Source of the DNA: Virgibacillus_R byunsanensis | GTDB taxonomy: Bacteria > Bacillota > Bacilli > Bacillales > Amphibacillaceae | Assembly (NCBI RefSeq): GCF_042675965.1 | Contig: NZ_JBHTKJ010000035.1 | Coordinates: forward strand, 92,459-156,458 | Length of the DNA stretch: 64,000 nucleotides | Direction: 5' to 3' | In this document: positions 54,836 through 63,882 of the stretch, one piece after another | Numbering within the stretch: the stretch's first letter is position 1 | Layout: each line of letters opens with the position of its first letter | The notes under the pieces: generated by a model | Database searches by the model: none | Told to the model about the DNA's origin: nothing | What the model saw: the letters and a program-made list of their open reading frames with translations, nothing else | Position numbers and translations under genes: made by a program

Positions 54836-54956
54836 TAAATTAAAAAACCTCAACTCTTTTGATAACGGATTCACTTGTGATCTGCGTCTGCAAAACAGTG
54901 AATCACAAGTTAAATCTCACATATAATCACACAACTTTCACTATTAAATTCACAGT

Positions 54957-54990
54957 AAAAATGGCTTGGAAAAATATCCAAGCCATTTTT
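54957..54990. terminator. Strong terminator hairpin
   Basis: AAAAATGGCTTGGA (54957-54970) and TCCAAGCCATTTTT (54977-54990) form a perfect 14-bp stem. It is symmetrical in A and T, so it may act both ways. Confidence 0.85.
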
Positions 54991-55042
54991 CTTTCTAATA
55001 TCTGTTGTTAAACTAAAGCAGGTTAGCTTAATAAGAATCTTT

Positions 55043-55205
55043 TTATTTATTGATTATAGAAGACGCAATTTTAATCAACTCGCCTTTAGATAAAGTTTCA
55101 TTTCCCTCATAATCAATTGTATATTCGAATTCCAACTAATTATTTTGTAATTTTTCATCTTTATTATAATGTACAGTCGTATCGCCTTCTAGTTTTAATT
55201 CTCAT
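55043..55205 (-). pseudogene. YusW-like protein fragment
   Basis: The frame reads ELKLEGDTTVHYNKDEKLQNN, an in-frame stop, then LEFEYTIDYEGNETLSKGEL and IKIASSIINK to a TAA at 55043-55045. It resembles the C-terminus of YusW-domain lipoproteins. There is no start and one nonsense codon. Confidence 0.5.
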
Positions 55206-55393
55206 CCTACTTAGAAACATTGATCCAACCAATATCACTCGTTGTCTAAAAAGTAACAGACTAATGTAAGGGTTTCTTACGTATTTATGAAAATTTTTAA
55301 AAAACTGTGTTAGATTTTCTTACAAGTTTACTGACAATCGTCATTAGGTGCTTTAAGCTAAAATTAACAAATAAATAATGGATGGAGGGAATA

Positions 55394-55753
55394 GTGAAAA
55401 CTAATTGGTTTTTACAGTTATTTATAATTATAGGCTTCCTCCTACTGGGGTCCGGGATTGTCAAGGTATTTCACATTCCTGTACCAGGCAGTATTATTGG
55501 TATGCTTCTTCTTTTCGTTTGTCTTCTAACCGGGATCATAAAATTAGAATGGATTGAAAGAGCATCATCCTTTCAATTAAAGCACCTTACCATACTATTT
55601 ATCCCACTAATTACAGGTCTTTTTTTATCATCAGCTTTTCTTGAAATTCTACATTGGAACGTTTTGATTATTTTAATTGTAAGTAGTATTTGCTGTTTAT
55701 TAGGCACAGCATTTGCTGTTGAATGGACTGAAAAAAGGAGAAATGTTAAATGA
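55394..55753 (+). CDS. lrgA: CidA/LrgA family membrane protein
   Basis: 119 aa, four membrane helices, with LLGSGIVKVFHIPVPGSIIGMLLLF, the CidA/LrgA signature. Start chosen as the GTG at 55394 behind GGAGGG; an ATG at 55382 inside that site is the alternative. It overlaps the LrgB-like gene by 4 bp (ATGA). The pair is known as holin/antiholin-like membrane proteins and may transport small organic acids. Which of CidAB or LrgAB this pair matches is not decided. Confidence 0.87.
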   Translation: MKTNWFLQLFIIIGFLLLGSGIVKVFHIPVPGSIIGMLLLFVCLLTGIIKLEWIERASSFQLKHLTILFIPLITGLFLSSAFLEILHWNVLIILIVSSICCLLGTAFAVEWTEKRRNVK

Positions 55754-56436
55754 CAATTATCGAAAATGTACTTCTTTGCTTAGTTACTACTATTGTTTGT
55801 TACTATATCTGTCTAAAATTTTATCTAAAATATAAAAAAGAATGGTTAAATCCTTTATACACAGCCTCTTCCCTTCTTATTCTTTTGATACTTGTTTGTC
55901 CCATACAGGTGGATAGCTATAAGGAAGGGAGTTCCATCTTTAATTACCTATTGCAGTTTGCTGTAGTGACACTAGCGGTTCCACTTTACAAACAATGGTC
56001 TTTTTTAAAGAAAAATTACAAGAAAATTTGTATTGGTGTAATATGTGGCACATCGCTAGGAGTGATAACTGTTCTAGGAATGTCCCAGGTTTTTCATTTG
56101 CAGGAACAACTGTTAGCCTCACTAATTCCAAGGTCAGTAACCCTTCCTATTGCATTGACCGTATCCAGTGGCCTTGGAGGGTTAAGCTCAACTACTGTAT
56201 TATTTGTTATAATATCAGCCCTCATCTCTTTAACAATTGGTCCACAATTATTAAATAAACTCGGCATAAGAAGTAAATCAGCAAAAGGATTAGCAATGGG
56301 TACATCAGCACAGATGCTCGGTGCAACTCGCTCCCTTGTTTGGGGTGAAGAAGAAGGTGCAATGGGAGGTATTGCGATGACTACTTCAGCATTATTTCTT
56401 TCTGTTTTAACGCCGGTCTTTTCATACTTTACGTGA
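55750..56436 (+). CDS. lrgB: CidB/LrgB family membrane protein
   Basis: 228 aa with six or more membrane segments; LASLIPRSVTLPIALTVSSGLGG, the later AMGTSAQMLGATRSLVWGEEEGAMGGIAM and LFLSVLTPVFSY are typical of LrgB. Translationally coupled to the upstream gene. The two form the membrane pair discussed there. Confidence 0.9.
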   Translation: MTIIENVLLCLVTTIVCYYICLKFYLKYKKEWLNPLYTASSLLILLILVCPIQVDSYKEGSSIFNYLLQFAVVTLAVPLYKQWSFLKKNYKKICIGVICGTSLGVITVLGMSQVFHLQEQLLASLIPRSVTLPIALTVSSGLGGLSSTTVLFVIISALISLTIGPQLLNKLGIRSKSAKGLAMGTSAQMLGATRSLVWGEEEGAMGGIAMTTSALFLSVLTPVFSYFT

Positions 56437-56455
56437 ATAACTAATCATTATTAGT
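56437..56455. promoter_or_regulatory. Possible Fur-type box
   Basis: CTAATCATTATTAG is a near-palindrome ahead of the FbpA-like gene, vaguely matching the GATAAT-based Fur site. Weak; included because relatives of the next gene are Fur-regulated. Confidence 0.3.
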
Positions 56456-56471
56456 AAAATAGAGGTGCAAT

Positions 56472-56633
56472 ATGAGAAAAAATTATCTTCGGGAAGCTGT
56501 TGAAGAATTGAAAAATTTCTATATTCAAGAACTTCAAGAGGCAGGCTTGTTAATTGTTTCTGATGAAGACCTTTCATCACTTACCTTAAGCGAACTCGAA
56601 AATATGTATAAGTTTTATAACCTTCATAATTAG
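56472..56633 (+). CDS. FbpA-like small protein (Fur-regulated basic protein A type)
   Basis: 53 aa from an ATG at 56472 with AGAGGTG upstream. RKNYLREAVEELKNFYIQEL, then SDEDLSSLTLSELENMYKFY, fits the FbpA pattern (LREAV..KK..YI..L...G, L..LTLSEL...Y). In Bacillus subtilis FbpA belongs to the iron-sparing response with the sRNA FsrA. Iron control here rests on the family only. Confidence 0.65.
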   Translation: MRKNYLREAVEELKNFYIQELQEAGLLIVSDEDLSSLTLSELENMYKFYNLHN

Positions 56634-56758
56634 CCTTCCAATTTGTATACTACTAATCTTGAAAATTTCAAAGTAAAAGTTTACTCTTATATCTTATTAC
56701 AACCAGAACATACAGCAGTACTTTAGGTGAACGTAGAAAATTGAGAGGAGAAAATATC

Positions 56759-57064
56759 GTGGTTTCTTATAAAGACAAAAAAGTAATAACAATTGGTATT
56801 GTTAACGAATTAACGGGTTTATCTGAACGTAAAATTCGTTATTATGAGGAACGTGGATTGATTTATCCTAAAAGAACAAAACGTGGTACCAGAACATATT
56901 CCTTTTCAGATATTGAAATTCTTATGAAGATTGCTGATAAGCGGGAAGATGGGGTTCAAACAAATGAAATTAGAAAAGATATGATGAACAAAAAGAAAGA
57001 CACTAATATTCGTGATGAAATGCTCCGTGGTCAATTGAACGCCCACTTTAAAAAATTACGATAA
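56759..57064 (+). CDS. tnrA: TnrA-like MerR-family nitrogen regulator
   Basis: 101 aa from a GTG at 56759, with GAGAGGAG 8 nt upstream; a TTG at 56741 overlaps that site. The sequence YKDKKVITIGIVNELTGLSERKIRYYEERGLIYPKR, then RGTRTYSF and KREDGVQTNEIRKDM closely fits TnrA/GlnR winged-helix proteins. The C-terminal helix (LRGQLNAHFKKLR) resembles the TnrA tail that binds feedback-inhibited glutamine synthetase, rather than the longer GlnR tail. TnrA activates nitrogen-scavenging genes, which may include the catabolic cluster at 11-24 kb; that is speculation. Confidence 0.8.
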   Translation: MVSYKDKKVITIGIVNELTGLSERKIRYYEERGLIYPKRTKRGTRTYSFSDIEILMKIADKREDGVQTNEIRKDMMNKKKDTNIRDEMLRGQLNAHFKKLR

Positions 57065-57289
57065 AAGATAGACTAGGCTGAACTAGGAAGAAAAGTGCTA
57101 ATGTAGTTCAATATATCGGATTTCAATAGTGTCTCCATCTACTGCCCGTTTCGACGTGGGGGAAACAAGTTAGACTTTTTGCATTAGAGTATGATGGAAA
57201 GAAGATGCACCCGCGATTTATGTGAAATAAAAGCTGGAGATATGATTGAATATCTCCGGCACCTTCAATTTACTAACTTTAACAATACA

Positions 57290-57860
57290 ATGTAATTTTA
57301 CAACTTAAAATGTGTTTAACTCATCTTCCTTCTTGAGCTACCCTACATTGTTCGTACGGTCCCTCGTAAACACTTCTTCTTCAACTCTTGTCAGCAATAG
57401 GTAAGCGTTTGAGGTAATCTCCAGCTTTTCCCCTGCTCAACACGGAGCATGCTAGTTTCCCAGCACTCCGCACTCCACCTAAAGATATGTACTAAATTAT
57501 AAGTTCCTAGTTACTCATAGATTTAAGATTATAAACTTGATTCCAAACCGCATTGTTGACGATATTGGTTTATCTTTAGAATCATAGGTTCGTTGGATGG
57601 TACATAAGTTTCCCTATGTTCGTAACTTTAGACCCTTACTTTCGGTTATTCGTTCTTTTTCAGTAGAACGATTCTCACCTATCAAGTTTTTCAGCCGTGC
57701 GGCATATCCGTCGGCATACCTTTTCCGAAGGAATGGCTTTAGCCTTCGTTCTGCCGAATCTACCTGCACAACCCCTTGCCCTGTCAGTCAAGACGCATGC
57801 AGGAGTATTGACGGAATGGTTTCAAGAAACATGGTTCTATCATTCCCATTCTCGGTTGTA
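57290..57860 (-). ncRNA. Group II intron-like structured RNA, ORF-less remnant
   Basis: Minus-strand sequence without a reading frame but dense in hairpins. It runs from GAGAATGGGAATGATAGAAC (near 57850) through GGTTGTGCAGGTAGATTCGG, GAATCGTTCTACTGAAAAAG and ACCATCCAACGAACC to GGAGTGCGGAGTGCTGGGAAA (near 57460). The middle reminds me of domain I of bacterial group II introns. No reverse transcriptase and no clear domain V was found, so it would be a remnant. The identity comes from memory of pattern and is uncertain. Confidence 0.4.
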
Positions 57861-57957
57861 AAGTTGAGATAAATCTTGTTTACCTCCTGTTTCTCACGTT
57901 AAGAACGCTTATAACAGAACTTGTCGAGCGGTACCCGTTTGTTTAAGAACAATTTAT

Positions 57958-58524
57958 TTAATTTCCTTTTTGTTGCAACCATAGAAACAAGTTTGTAATA
58001 AGTTTAGATACAATGAAAAATGCCACATAAAATAGAAATAAATGAACGTAATTTACTCCCTTAAACATATGGAAAAAGTGAAGGTTTACCATAATTGGTT
58101 TTAATACAAAGGCAAATATTCCTGATAGTAGTATAGAGTATAGATAGATATTCTTTTTATGATTTAACGTCCATTGATATAACAACATAAAACTAATCGG
58201 AACTAATGAAGCGTCTAAGGCAAAGCTGGGTAAAAAAGGTACAATTTGGTAAGGGTATTCCCACAAACCCAGACTAATACCAAAAGAATTAACATAAGCA
58301 AACCATATATGATAGTTAAGTCCAAAAAAACCAAGAAGCAACATTTTACCTTTATCAATTGAAATGAATAACACGATTAGGGGTATGATTAACATTAGAA
58401 TTACTACCCAAAATTGCCATATGCCAAAGTCGGAAAAAGATTTCCAATACTCTATCTGAAATTGAGTTACCTCTTCAGCCATAGACCTGATTTTATTCAA
58501 AAGTTCTAATTGTTTTTCCTTCAT
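57958..58524 (-). CDS. CBO0543-family membrane protein
   Basis: 188 aa with five membrane segments. Conserved aromatic patterns include GIWQFWVVILMLIIPLIV, HIWFAYVNSFGISLGLWEYPYQ and PFLPSFALDASLVPISFML. The set matches CBO0543-type proteins common in Bacillaceae, of unknown function. The gene stands alone after the structured RNA. Confidence 0.75.
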   Translation of the reverse strand: MKEKQLELLNKIRSMAEEVTQFQIEYWKSFSDFGIWQFWVVILMLIIPLIVLFISIDKGKMLLLGFFGLNYHIWFAYVNSFGISLGLWEYPYQIVPFLPSFALDASLVPISFMLLYQWTLNHKKNIYLYSILLSGIFAFVLKPIMVNLHFFHMFKGVNYVHLFLFYVAFFIVSKLITNLFLWLQQKGN

Positions 58525-58808
58525 AATACCCCACCCGATAATATATATTATCCGGTATTTTAACCTTTTGTTTGTTAAACTATTCTGCTCCGTTAGTTTA
58601 AGTGTAACAGTTCACAATCTCTATATTTATTTTAACATAAATACCCATATTCCCTTATATGAATTTACTAAATATTGCAATTCACATTTAAATTCACACC
58701 ATAAATCACAATAAAATCACATACACTACAATAAATATTTCACTCTTGTTGTGAATTATTCTGTGAATCGAAATTAAAAACTCTTTCAAAACTTGATATA
58801 GCAATAAG

Positions 58809-58849
58809 AAAACACACGAGATTTCCCTTGTGAAAATCCGTGTGTTTTA
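58809..58849. terminator. Terminator hairpin between CBO0543 and BioY genes
   Basis: AAACACACG and CGTGTGTTT arms with an internal ATTT/AAAAT pair and a T-rich tail. It follows the 3' end of the bioY gene on the minus strand. Confidence 0.65.
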
Positions 58850-58917
58850 TGATGTGTTTTTAATGTTTGCACCTCTGAAGTGAACCCGTTACTCTTTTGA
58901 GTGAGGTTTTTCTGTTC

Positions 58918-59493
58918 TTATGCAGCTAATTTGTTTGTCGGTCTAGGGTCCATTAGATTAGCTTGAATTAACCTTTTTCTGACAGTAATTCCGAGCCAAC
59001 TAGCTAAATATGCCTTGATGAGTCCAACTACAATAAACGGATAAACTCCTGCGGCTAGCGCTTGATTCCAAGTCATATCCAATACAATTTTCAACTGAAC
59101 CGCTCCAAAAATAAGCGTAATAATCATTCCAACAGTGTTGGCTACCATTGCCATCGTTATATTATGTTTTGTTTTTTCTAAAATAAAGCCTGTTACAAAC
59201 GCTGTGACAATAAAGCCGAATATGTATCCGCCGGTTGGACCAACTAATACTTGTACTCCACCTTTAAATCCAGCAAAAACTGGTAAACCCACTGCCCCTA
59301 ATAAGGCATAACAAGTCATTGCAATTGCACCGTATCTACTACCAATAATCGTTGCTGTTAACCCTACTGCTAATGTTTGTCCACTAATAGGAACAATTGG
59401 CAGTGGAACCTCAATTTGTGCCAATACCGCTGTTACAGCTGCAAAAATACCACATAAAATAATTGCTCTTAGTTTTGATTTACTCGTAGTCAA
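58918..59493 (-). CDS. bioY: Biotin transporter BioY
   Basis: 191 aa S-component of the biotin ECF transporter with six membrane helices. Motifs: QIEVPLPIVPISGQTLAVGL near residue 26, FKGGVQVLVGPTGGYIFGF (the biotin-binding GPTGGY) and WNQALAAGVYPFIVVGLIKAYLA. The ATG at 59493 is preceded by a probable BirA operator at 59521-59550, so biotin-bound BirA should repress it. No bio synthesis genes or ECF module genes are adjacent. Confidence 0.93.
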   Translation of the reverse strand: MTTSKSKLRAIILCGIFAAVTAVLAQIEVPLPIVPISGQTLAVGLTATIIGSRYGAIAMTCYALLGAVGLPVFAGFKGGVQVLVGPTGGYIFGFIVTAFVTGFILEKTKHNITMAMVANTVGMIITLIFGAVQLKIVLDMTWNQALAAGVYPFIVVGLIKAYLASWLGITVRKRLIQANLMDPRPTNKLAA

Positions 59494-59520
59494 AAGATGA
59501 TCCCCCTATATGTTTAATTA

Positions 59521-59550
59521 TTGTTAACCAAATAAATAAATGGTTGACAA
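59521..59550 (-). promoter_or_regulatory. BirA-type biotin operator
   Basis: TTGTTAACC and GGTTGACAA form an inverted repeat with 12 bp between arms, directly ahead of bioY. This fits the BirA box (TTGTTAACC-N-GGTTAACAA) with one mismatch. Confidence 0.8.
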
Positions 59551-59757
59551 TAAATAGATTAACATATTATTTTTAATAAGGGTAGTATTTTTCTTAGCTG
59601 GTAGTACGTAAGCTGTTACACTGTAGTTTACTTATACTCTAAAAATCATTTTTTTCCTTTTTATTATTTGATTGAGTGTTACCTAGATCCAAAAAGGTGC
59701 TCGAATGAACGTATAGTGAGGTAATATAAAGCATTAAGATAGGTGCTAGAAAACTAA

Positions 59758-59901
59758 TCATAGCGGTCTTTTTCCTTGTACGTGAAGTACGTATTGTTTT
59801 CCCCCGCAATATGGGCAAGTCATTCCAGTGTCTAATGTAAAAGGTTTTTTACAGGCTTGCTTCCAACTCCATTTATTGCCGCAATTCTGGCAAATCGGCA
59901 T
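59758..59901 (-). CDS. Short TIGR04104-type zinc-ribbon protein
   Basis: 47 aa from an ATG at 59901 with GAGAGGAG upstream. PICQNCGNKWSWKQA and MTCPYCGGKQY give the same four-cysteine zinc ribbon as the protein at 27750-28067. The membrane segments present there are missing; a TGA comes right after the ribbon. It could be a short family member or a truncated copy. Confidence 0.65.
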   Translation of the reverse strand: MPICQNCGNKWSWKQACKKPFTLDTGMTCPYCGGKQYVLHVQGKRPL

Positions 59902-60017
59902 TTGTCCAACTCCTCTCTAGTATTCTGCCGCCCCATAAACATTGCAAGAAAAGGGCTTGCTGAAGTAGTCCGTTCTTAAACTCCCGATAGAATCAGTTCT
60001 CTAACTGTTATTTAAAT

Positions 60018-60640
60018 TCAAGTAAATCTGAAATAAATCCGTTTATAATATTTTTTTAAAACCAATCCGTGTCCCGTACACAGGTATTTTATATCAAATT
60101 TGTTGATTGCCCTTAAACCTTTGATACACAAATCAAAGGTTTGTTGTATTTTCATTTCTTCACTTTGAGACGAATCTAATACAAATTTCTTAAATTTTTC
60201 TCTGTCTACCCTACCTTCCTCGACAACTTTCCATTCAATGGTTCTCCGAAGAAACAAATATGATCACCGCAAAATTGCACTTTGCTATCGTTATGATATA
60301 ACGCAACAGAATCTTTGGTATGATGCCCAAGGAGAACACATTCTAAATTGGTTATAGTTACGCCATTGTTAGAGAGATTCAGATTTAATTTGCTTTTAAT
60401 CTTCTCTGGTAACAATTCTAAATCATGGTTATGAATAAATCCTTCTACATCCTCTAAAAATTGAACTCCTCCTATGTGGTCTTTGTGACCGTGAGTCGCT
60501 ATAAAGTTAGAAAAGTCTCTTTTATCGATTTCAATGCTTTTCATTGCAGTTTCAAGGTGCTCGAAATGTTCTTCTTTTCCTGAGTCTATGAGGGTTACAT
60601 CATTTCCTTAATTTAAAATATAACAATTATTGATCATACT
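60018..60640 (-). pseudogene. MBL-fold metallo-hydrolase, broken
   Basis: The central frame has ATHGHKDHIGG, the HxHxDH metal motif, then LLGHHTKDSVALY and FCGDH (second His and Asp ligands). Upstream the frame NDVTLIDSGKEEHFEHL carries a TAA in the N-terminus. Downstream of about 60225 the frame shifts and continues EWKVVEEGRVDREKF and YLCTGHG, the last ligand. One nonsense and one frameshift mutation disable it. Confidence 0.8.
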
Positions 60641-61046
60641 TTAACATAAAATTCCATATGTTATTTTAAATTTCACCATGTTTAGTAATGATCCATACAA
60701 AATGAGAATTTGTGTAGATGACATGATAGGCCTTATATAAGCTCTCTTTAAAAATAATTGCGCCTTTATCAAAGTTTTTTGTTTACAAACACTCTTTAAC
60801 GTTATACAATTAACAAAAGTTGCATAAAGTAAACAAAGGTTCGTAAAGTCAAAATGTAATTTGAAGCCATTTTGTGGTTTTGGTAATCACAGTTACTTAT
60901 ATGAATTCATAACATACAAAATAAACCCCAAATATCCCCCTTTAGTAAAAGGACTTTGGATCGTGTCATGACATAAACATATTTTTTTGACCAAAAGTTT
61001 CCCTTAGGAAACAATAATTACTTAAGGAAAGAAAGGAGAGGTTAAA
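60641..61046. other. Upstream region of the manganese operon
   Basis: No gene. AT-rich with several GTTTAC/GTAAAC motifs at 60780-60860 and a likely promoter, then the MntR-type palindrome at 60997-61012 close to the first gene. Confidence 0.5.
60997..61012 (+). promoter_or_regulatory. MntR-type operator
   Basis: GTTTCCCTTAGGAAAC is a near-perfect palindrome close to MntR boxes of Bacillus subtilis (which have TTTGCCTTAAGGAAAC). It lies 35 bp ahead of the first transporter gene, where a repressor would block transcription. Confidence 0.7.
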
Positions 61047-61790
61047 ATGATTTCTACGATTTCAGTTAAGGACTTACATGTCTCTTATTTCGGTAAAGAA
61101 GCAATTAATGGCATAAATTTATCGATTGAACCGGGGAATTTAGTCGGAATAATTGGGCCAAATGGTGCAGGTAAATCCACTTTGCTAAAAGCTATGCTAA
61201 ATTTGGTTCCGATCGATAAAGGGGAAATTGACATATTTGGAAGAACGATAATTGAGACTCGTAAAAACATCGCGTATGTTCCTCAGCGTAGCCAAATTGA
61301 TTGGGATTTTCCAATTCATGTTCTTGATACGGTTTTAATAGGAACCTATCCTAATTTACGTATATTTAATCGTCCAAAGAAGAAAGACAAAGAATGGGCG
61401 TATGAGTGTCTAAAGCAGGTTGGGATGGAAAACTTTTATAATCGACAAATAGGGGAATTGTCAGGGGGACAGCAACAACGAGTTTTCCTTGCAAGAGCAC
61501 TTGCACAAAAAGCCGATGTTTTCTTCTTAGATGAACCATTTGTCGGAATTGATATAACTAGTGAAGAAACCATTATAAATCTACTAAAGGTTTTGCGAGA
61601 TAAGGGGAAATCCGTGATTGTTGTTCACCATGATCTAAGTAAAGCAAAAGATTACTTTGATAAATTGGTTTTGTTAAATAAAGAGTTGATTCATTTTGGT
61701 AATGTGGATGAAGTTCTCCGTCCAGATGTAATGATTAAAGCCTATGAAAGAGAGCTATCCTTTTTAGAGGAAATCGGGGTGAAAGCATAG
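61047..61790 (+). CDS. mntB: Manganese ABC transporter, ATP-binding protein
   Basis: 247 aa. Walker A GPNGAGKST (about residues 36-44), Q-loop VPQRSQIDWDFPIHV, signature LSGGQQQR, Walker B FFLDEPFVGID and switch VVHHD. The Q-loop and the QIDWDFP stretch are typical of MntB/PsaB-type manganese or zinc importers. GGAGAGG precedes the ATG. It overlaps the permease gene by one base. Confidence 0.92.
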   Translation: MISTISVKDLHVSYFGKEAINGINLSIEPGNLVGIIGPNGAGKSTLLKAMLNLVPIDKGEIDIFGRTIIETRKNIAYVPQRSQIDWDFPIHVLDTVLIGTYPNLRIFNRPKKKDKEWAYECLKQVGMENFYNRQIGELSGGQQQRVFLARALAQKADVFFLDEPFVGIDITSEETIINLLKVLRDKGKSVIVVHHDLSKAKDYFDKLVLLNKELIHFGNVDEVLRPDVMIKAYERELSFLEEIGVKA

Positions 61791-62647
61791 TGGGTTTTAT
61801 TGATGCATTGTTCTATTATGATTTTCTACAAAAAGCACTTTTAACATCAGTTATGGTTGGTGTCATTTGTGGTGTGATTGGTTGCTTTATTATTTTAAGA
61901 GGTATGGCGATGATGGGAGAAGCCATATCACATGCTGTTTTACCTGGTGTAGCTTTATCTTATATGCTTGGAATCAATTTCTTTTTTGGAGCTGTTTTCA
62001 CAGGTGTATTAACAGCAATAGGGATTGGTTATATTAGCCAAAATAGTCGGATAAAGCATGATACATCAATAGGGATTATGTTTACAGCCGCATTTGCATT
62101 AGGGATTATTCTTATTACTATGCTAAAAACTAGTACGGATTTATATCACATTTTGTTCGGTAATGTCCTGGCTGTCCGCCCTTCAGATATGTGGATAACA
62201 CTTAGTATCGGAGTAATCGTTTTATTATCTGTTTATTTATTTTACAAGGAGCTTCTTGTTACATCTTTTGATCCAACAATGGCGGCAGCTTACGGACTAC
62301 CCAATAGAATCATCCATTATTTTTTAATGACACTTCTTACTATGGTAACAGTAGCGTCATTACAGACAGTTGGAATAGTTCTCGTGGTTGCCATGCTTAT
62401 TACACCTGCAGCAACGGCCTATTTATTAACGGACCGTTTATCCGTAATGATTTTCGTTTCAGCTATTATAGGTGCAAGCACCGCTGTAATTGGTCTATAT
62501 TTTAGTTTTGTTTACAATATGGCTTCAGGTGCAACTATTGTGCTTGCAGCAACATCTATGTTCTTTCTAGCATTTCTCTTCTCACCTAAACAAGGGATTT
62601 TGTGGAGGGAATTAAGCGCCAAAAGGAAACGCAAAAGATTAACTTAA
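61790..62647 (+). CDS. mntC: Manganese ABC transporter, permease
   Basis: 285 aa from a GTG at 61790, with about eight membrane helices of the ABC-3 family: GCFIILRGMAMMGEAISHAVLPGVALSY near residue 30 and VGIVLVVAMLITPAATAYLL are the family signatures. A basic C-terminal tail ends the protein. It forms the channel with the ATPase gene just upstream. Confidence 0.92.
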   Translation: MGFIDALFYYDFLQKALLTSVMVGVICGVIGCFIILRGMAMMGEAISHAVLPGVALSYMLGINFFFGAVFTGVLTAIGIGYISQNSRIKHDTSIGIMFTAAFALGIILITMLKTSTDLYHILFGNVLAVRPSDMWITLSIGVIVLLSVYLFYKELLVTSFDPTMAAAYGLPNRIIHYFLMTLLTMVTVASLQTVGIVLVVAMLITPAATAYLLTDRLSVMIFVSAIIGASTAVIGLYFSFVYNMASGATIVLAATSMFFLAFLFSPKQGILWRELSAKRKRKRLT

Positions 62648-62673
62648 AAATTTAAAAAAGGAGTATGATACTT

Positions 62674-63633
62674 ATGAGGGAAAAAGCGAAATTCTTAATG
62701 ATTGGCTTGTTTTTATTGTTTATTTTAGTAGGTTGTGGAACAAGTGGATATGGATATGGAAATGGTGAAACGAACGGCGACACTGAAGAGGATAATAAAT
62801 TAGAGGTAGTTACGACGTATTCTGTTCTTTATGACATTGTAAAAAATATAGGTGGGGATAGAGTGAAGATTCACAGCTTGGCACCGATTGGTGGCGATCC
62901 CCATGAGTATGAACCACTCCCATTAGATGTACAAAACACAACAGATGCTGATGTAGTTTTTTACAATGGATTAAATCTTGAAGCTGGAAATTCATGGTTT
63001 GAAAACTTACTAGGAACCGCTGGAAAAAAGGGAGATAATGCACCGGTATTTCGGTTAAGTCAAAATGTTGATCCGATGTTCTTAACAACGGAAGGGAATG
63101 AAGGAGAAGAAGACCCTCATGCATGGTTAGACGTTCAAAACGGGATTAAGTATGCAGAAAATGCTAGAGATGCTTTAATAAAGATTGACCCGGAACATTC
63201 TGATGATTATGAAAAAAACGCTGAAAACTATATTAATGAACTAGAGGCACTTCATCATAATGCTTTTGAGCGTTTTAAAGAAATCCCAAAAGAAAAACGT
63301 ATATTAGTTACGAGTGAAGGTGCATTTAAATATTTTAGTAAAGCTTATGATTTTGAGGCTGAATATATTTGGGAAATTAATCAAGAAAACCAAGGAACAC
63401 CGAACCAGATTACTCGTATTGTAGATATTATTAATGAAAAGGATATTCAAGCACTATTTTTAGAAACAAGTATTGATCCCCGTAGCATGGAAATGGTTTC
63501 AAGAGAAACAGGTATTGAAATCAAAGGAGACGTATTTACAGATTCTCTTGGTAAACCTGGTGAAGAAGGAGACACGTATATAAAAATGATGGAATGGAAT
63601 ATAAAAACTATTTTTGAAGGATTAACAAATTAA
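62674..63633 (+). CDS. mntA: Manganese ABC transporter, substrate-binding lipoprotein
   Basis: 319 aa from an ATG at 62674 behind GGAG. Lipoprotein signal ending ILVGC (Cys 21), then a Gly/Tyr/Asp-rich linker. The ZnuA/PsaA-type metal ligands are at GGDPHEYEP (His), DPHAWLD (His), a Glu in TSEGAFKYF and Asp in FTDSLG. The short ligand loop without a His-rich insert favours manganese over zinc. It completes the three-gene operon. Confidence 0.92.
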   Translation: MREKAKFLMIGLFLLFILVGCGTSGYGYGNGETNGDTEEDNKLEVVTTYSVLYDIVKNIGGDRVKIHSLAPIGGDPHEYEPLPLDVQNTTDADVVFYNGLNLEAGNSWFENLLGTAGKKGDNAPVFRLSQNVDPMFLTTEGNEGEEDPHAWLDVQNGIKYAENARDALIKIDPEHSDDYEKNAENYINELEALHHNAFERFKEIPKEKRILVTSEGAFKYFSKAYDFEAEYIWEINQENQGTPNQITRIVDIINEKDIQALFLETSIDPRSMEMVSRETGIEIKGDVFTDSLGKPGEEGDTYIKMMEWNIKTIFEGLTN

Positions 63634-63717
63634 ATGACAAAGGGTTTCATTCAAATCTAGCAAAAAAATAAAAAATAAAACCATTCAATAATAAGAAATA
63701 GGAAGGATGGGAGATAT

Positions 63718-63882
63718 TTGCCAACACCTAGTATGGAGGACTATTCAGAAAAAATATATTTATTGTTTGAAGAAAAAGGCTATGAACGGTCAGTGGATAT
63801 AGCTTCTCCATTAGGTGTCCTTCCTTCCTCTATAACTAAAATGATGCAAAAGTTTGATGAAAAGGGGCCTGGTATTTATTAG
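63718..63882 (+). pseudogene. mntR: mntR, 5' fragment truncated by an insertion
   Basis: A TTG at 63718 after GGAAGG opens the sequence PTPSMEDYSEKIYLLFEEKGY, then a helix-turn-helix region LGVLPSSITKMMQKFDEKG. This is the start of MntR (DtxR family). After KFDEKG the homology breaks and the frame stops at 63880-63882. The dimer and metal domains are gone from this frame. The sequence beyond looks like a mobile-element end, so the gene is interrupted; the rest could lie outside the window. Confidence 0.8.

Noticed and set aside
57234..57259. Stem-loop GGAGATAT...ATATCTCC as a terminator
   Set aside because: A good stem but no T-run on either side, and no gene end close enough to need it.
57597..57872. 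91-aa plus-strand frame
   Set aside because: It lies antisense to the structured RNA and has no ribosome site or recognisable domain.
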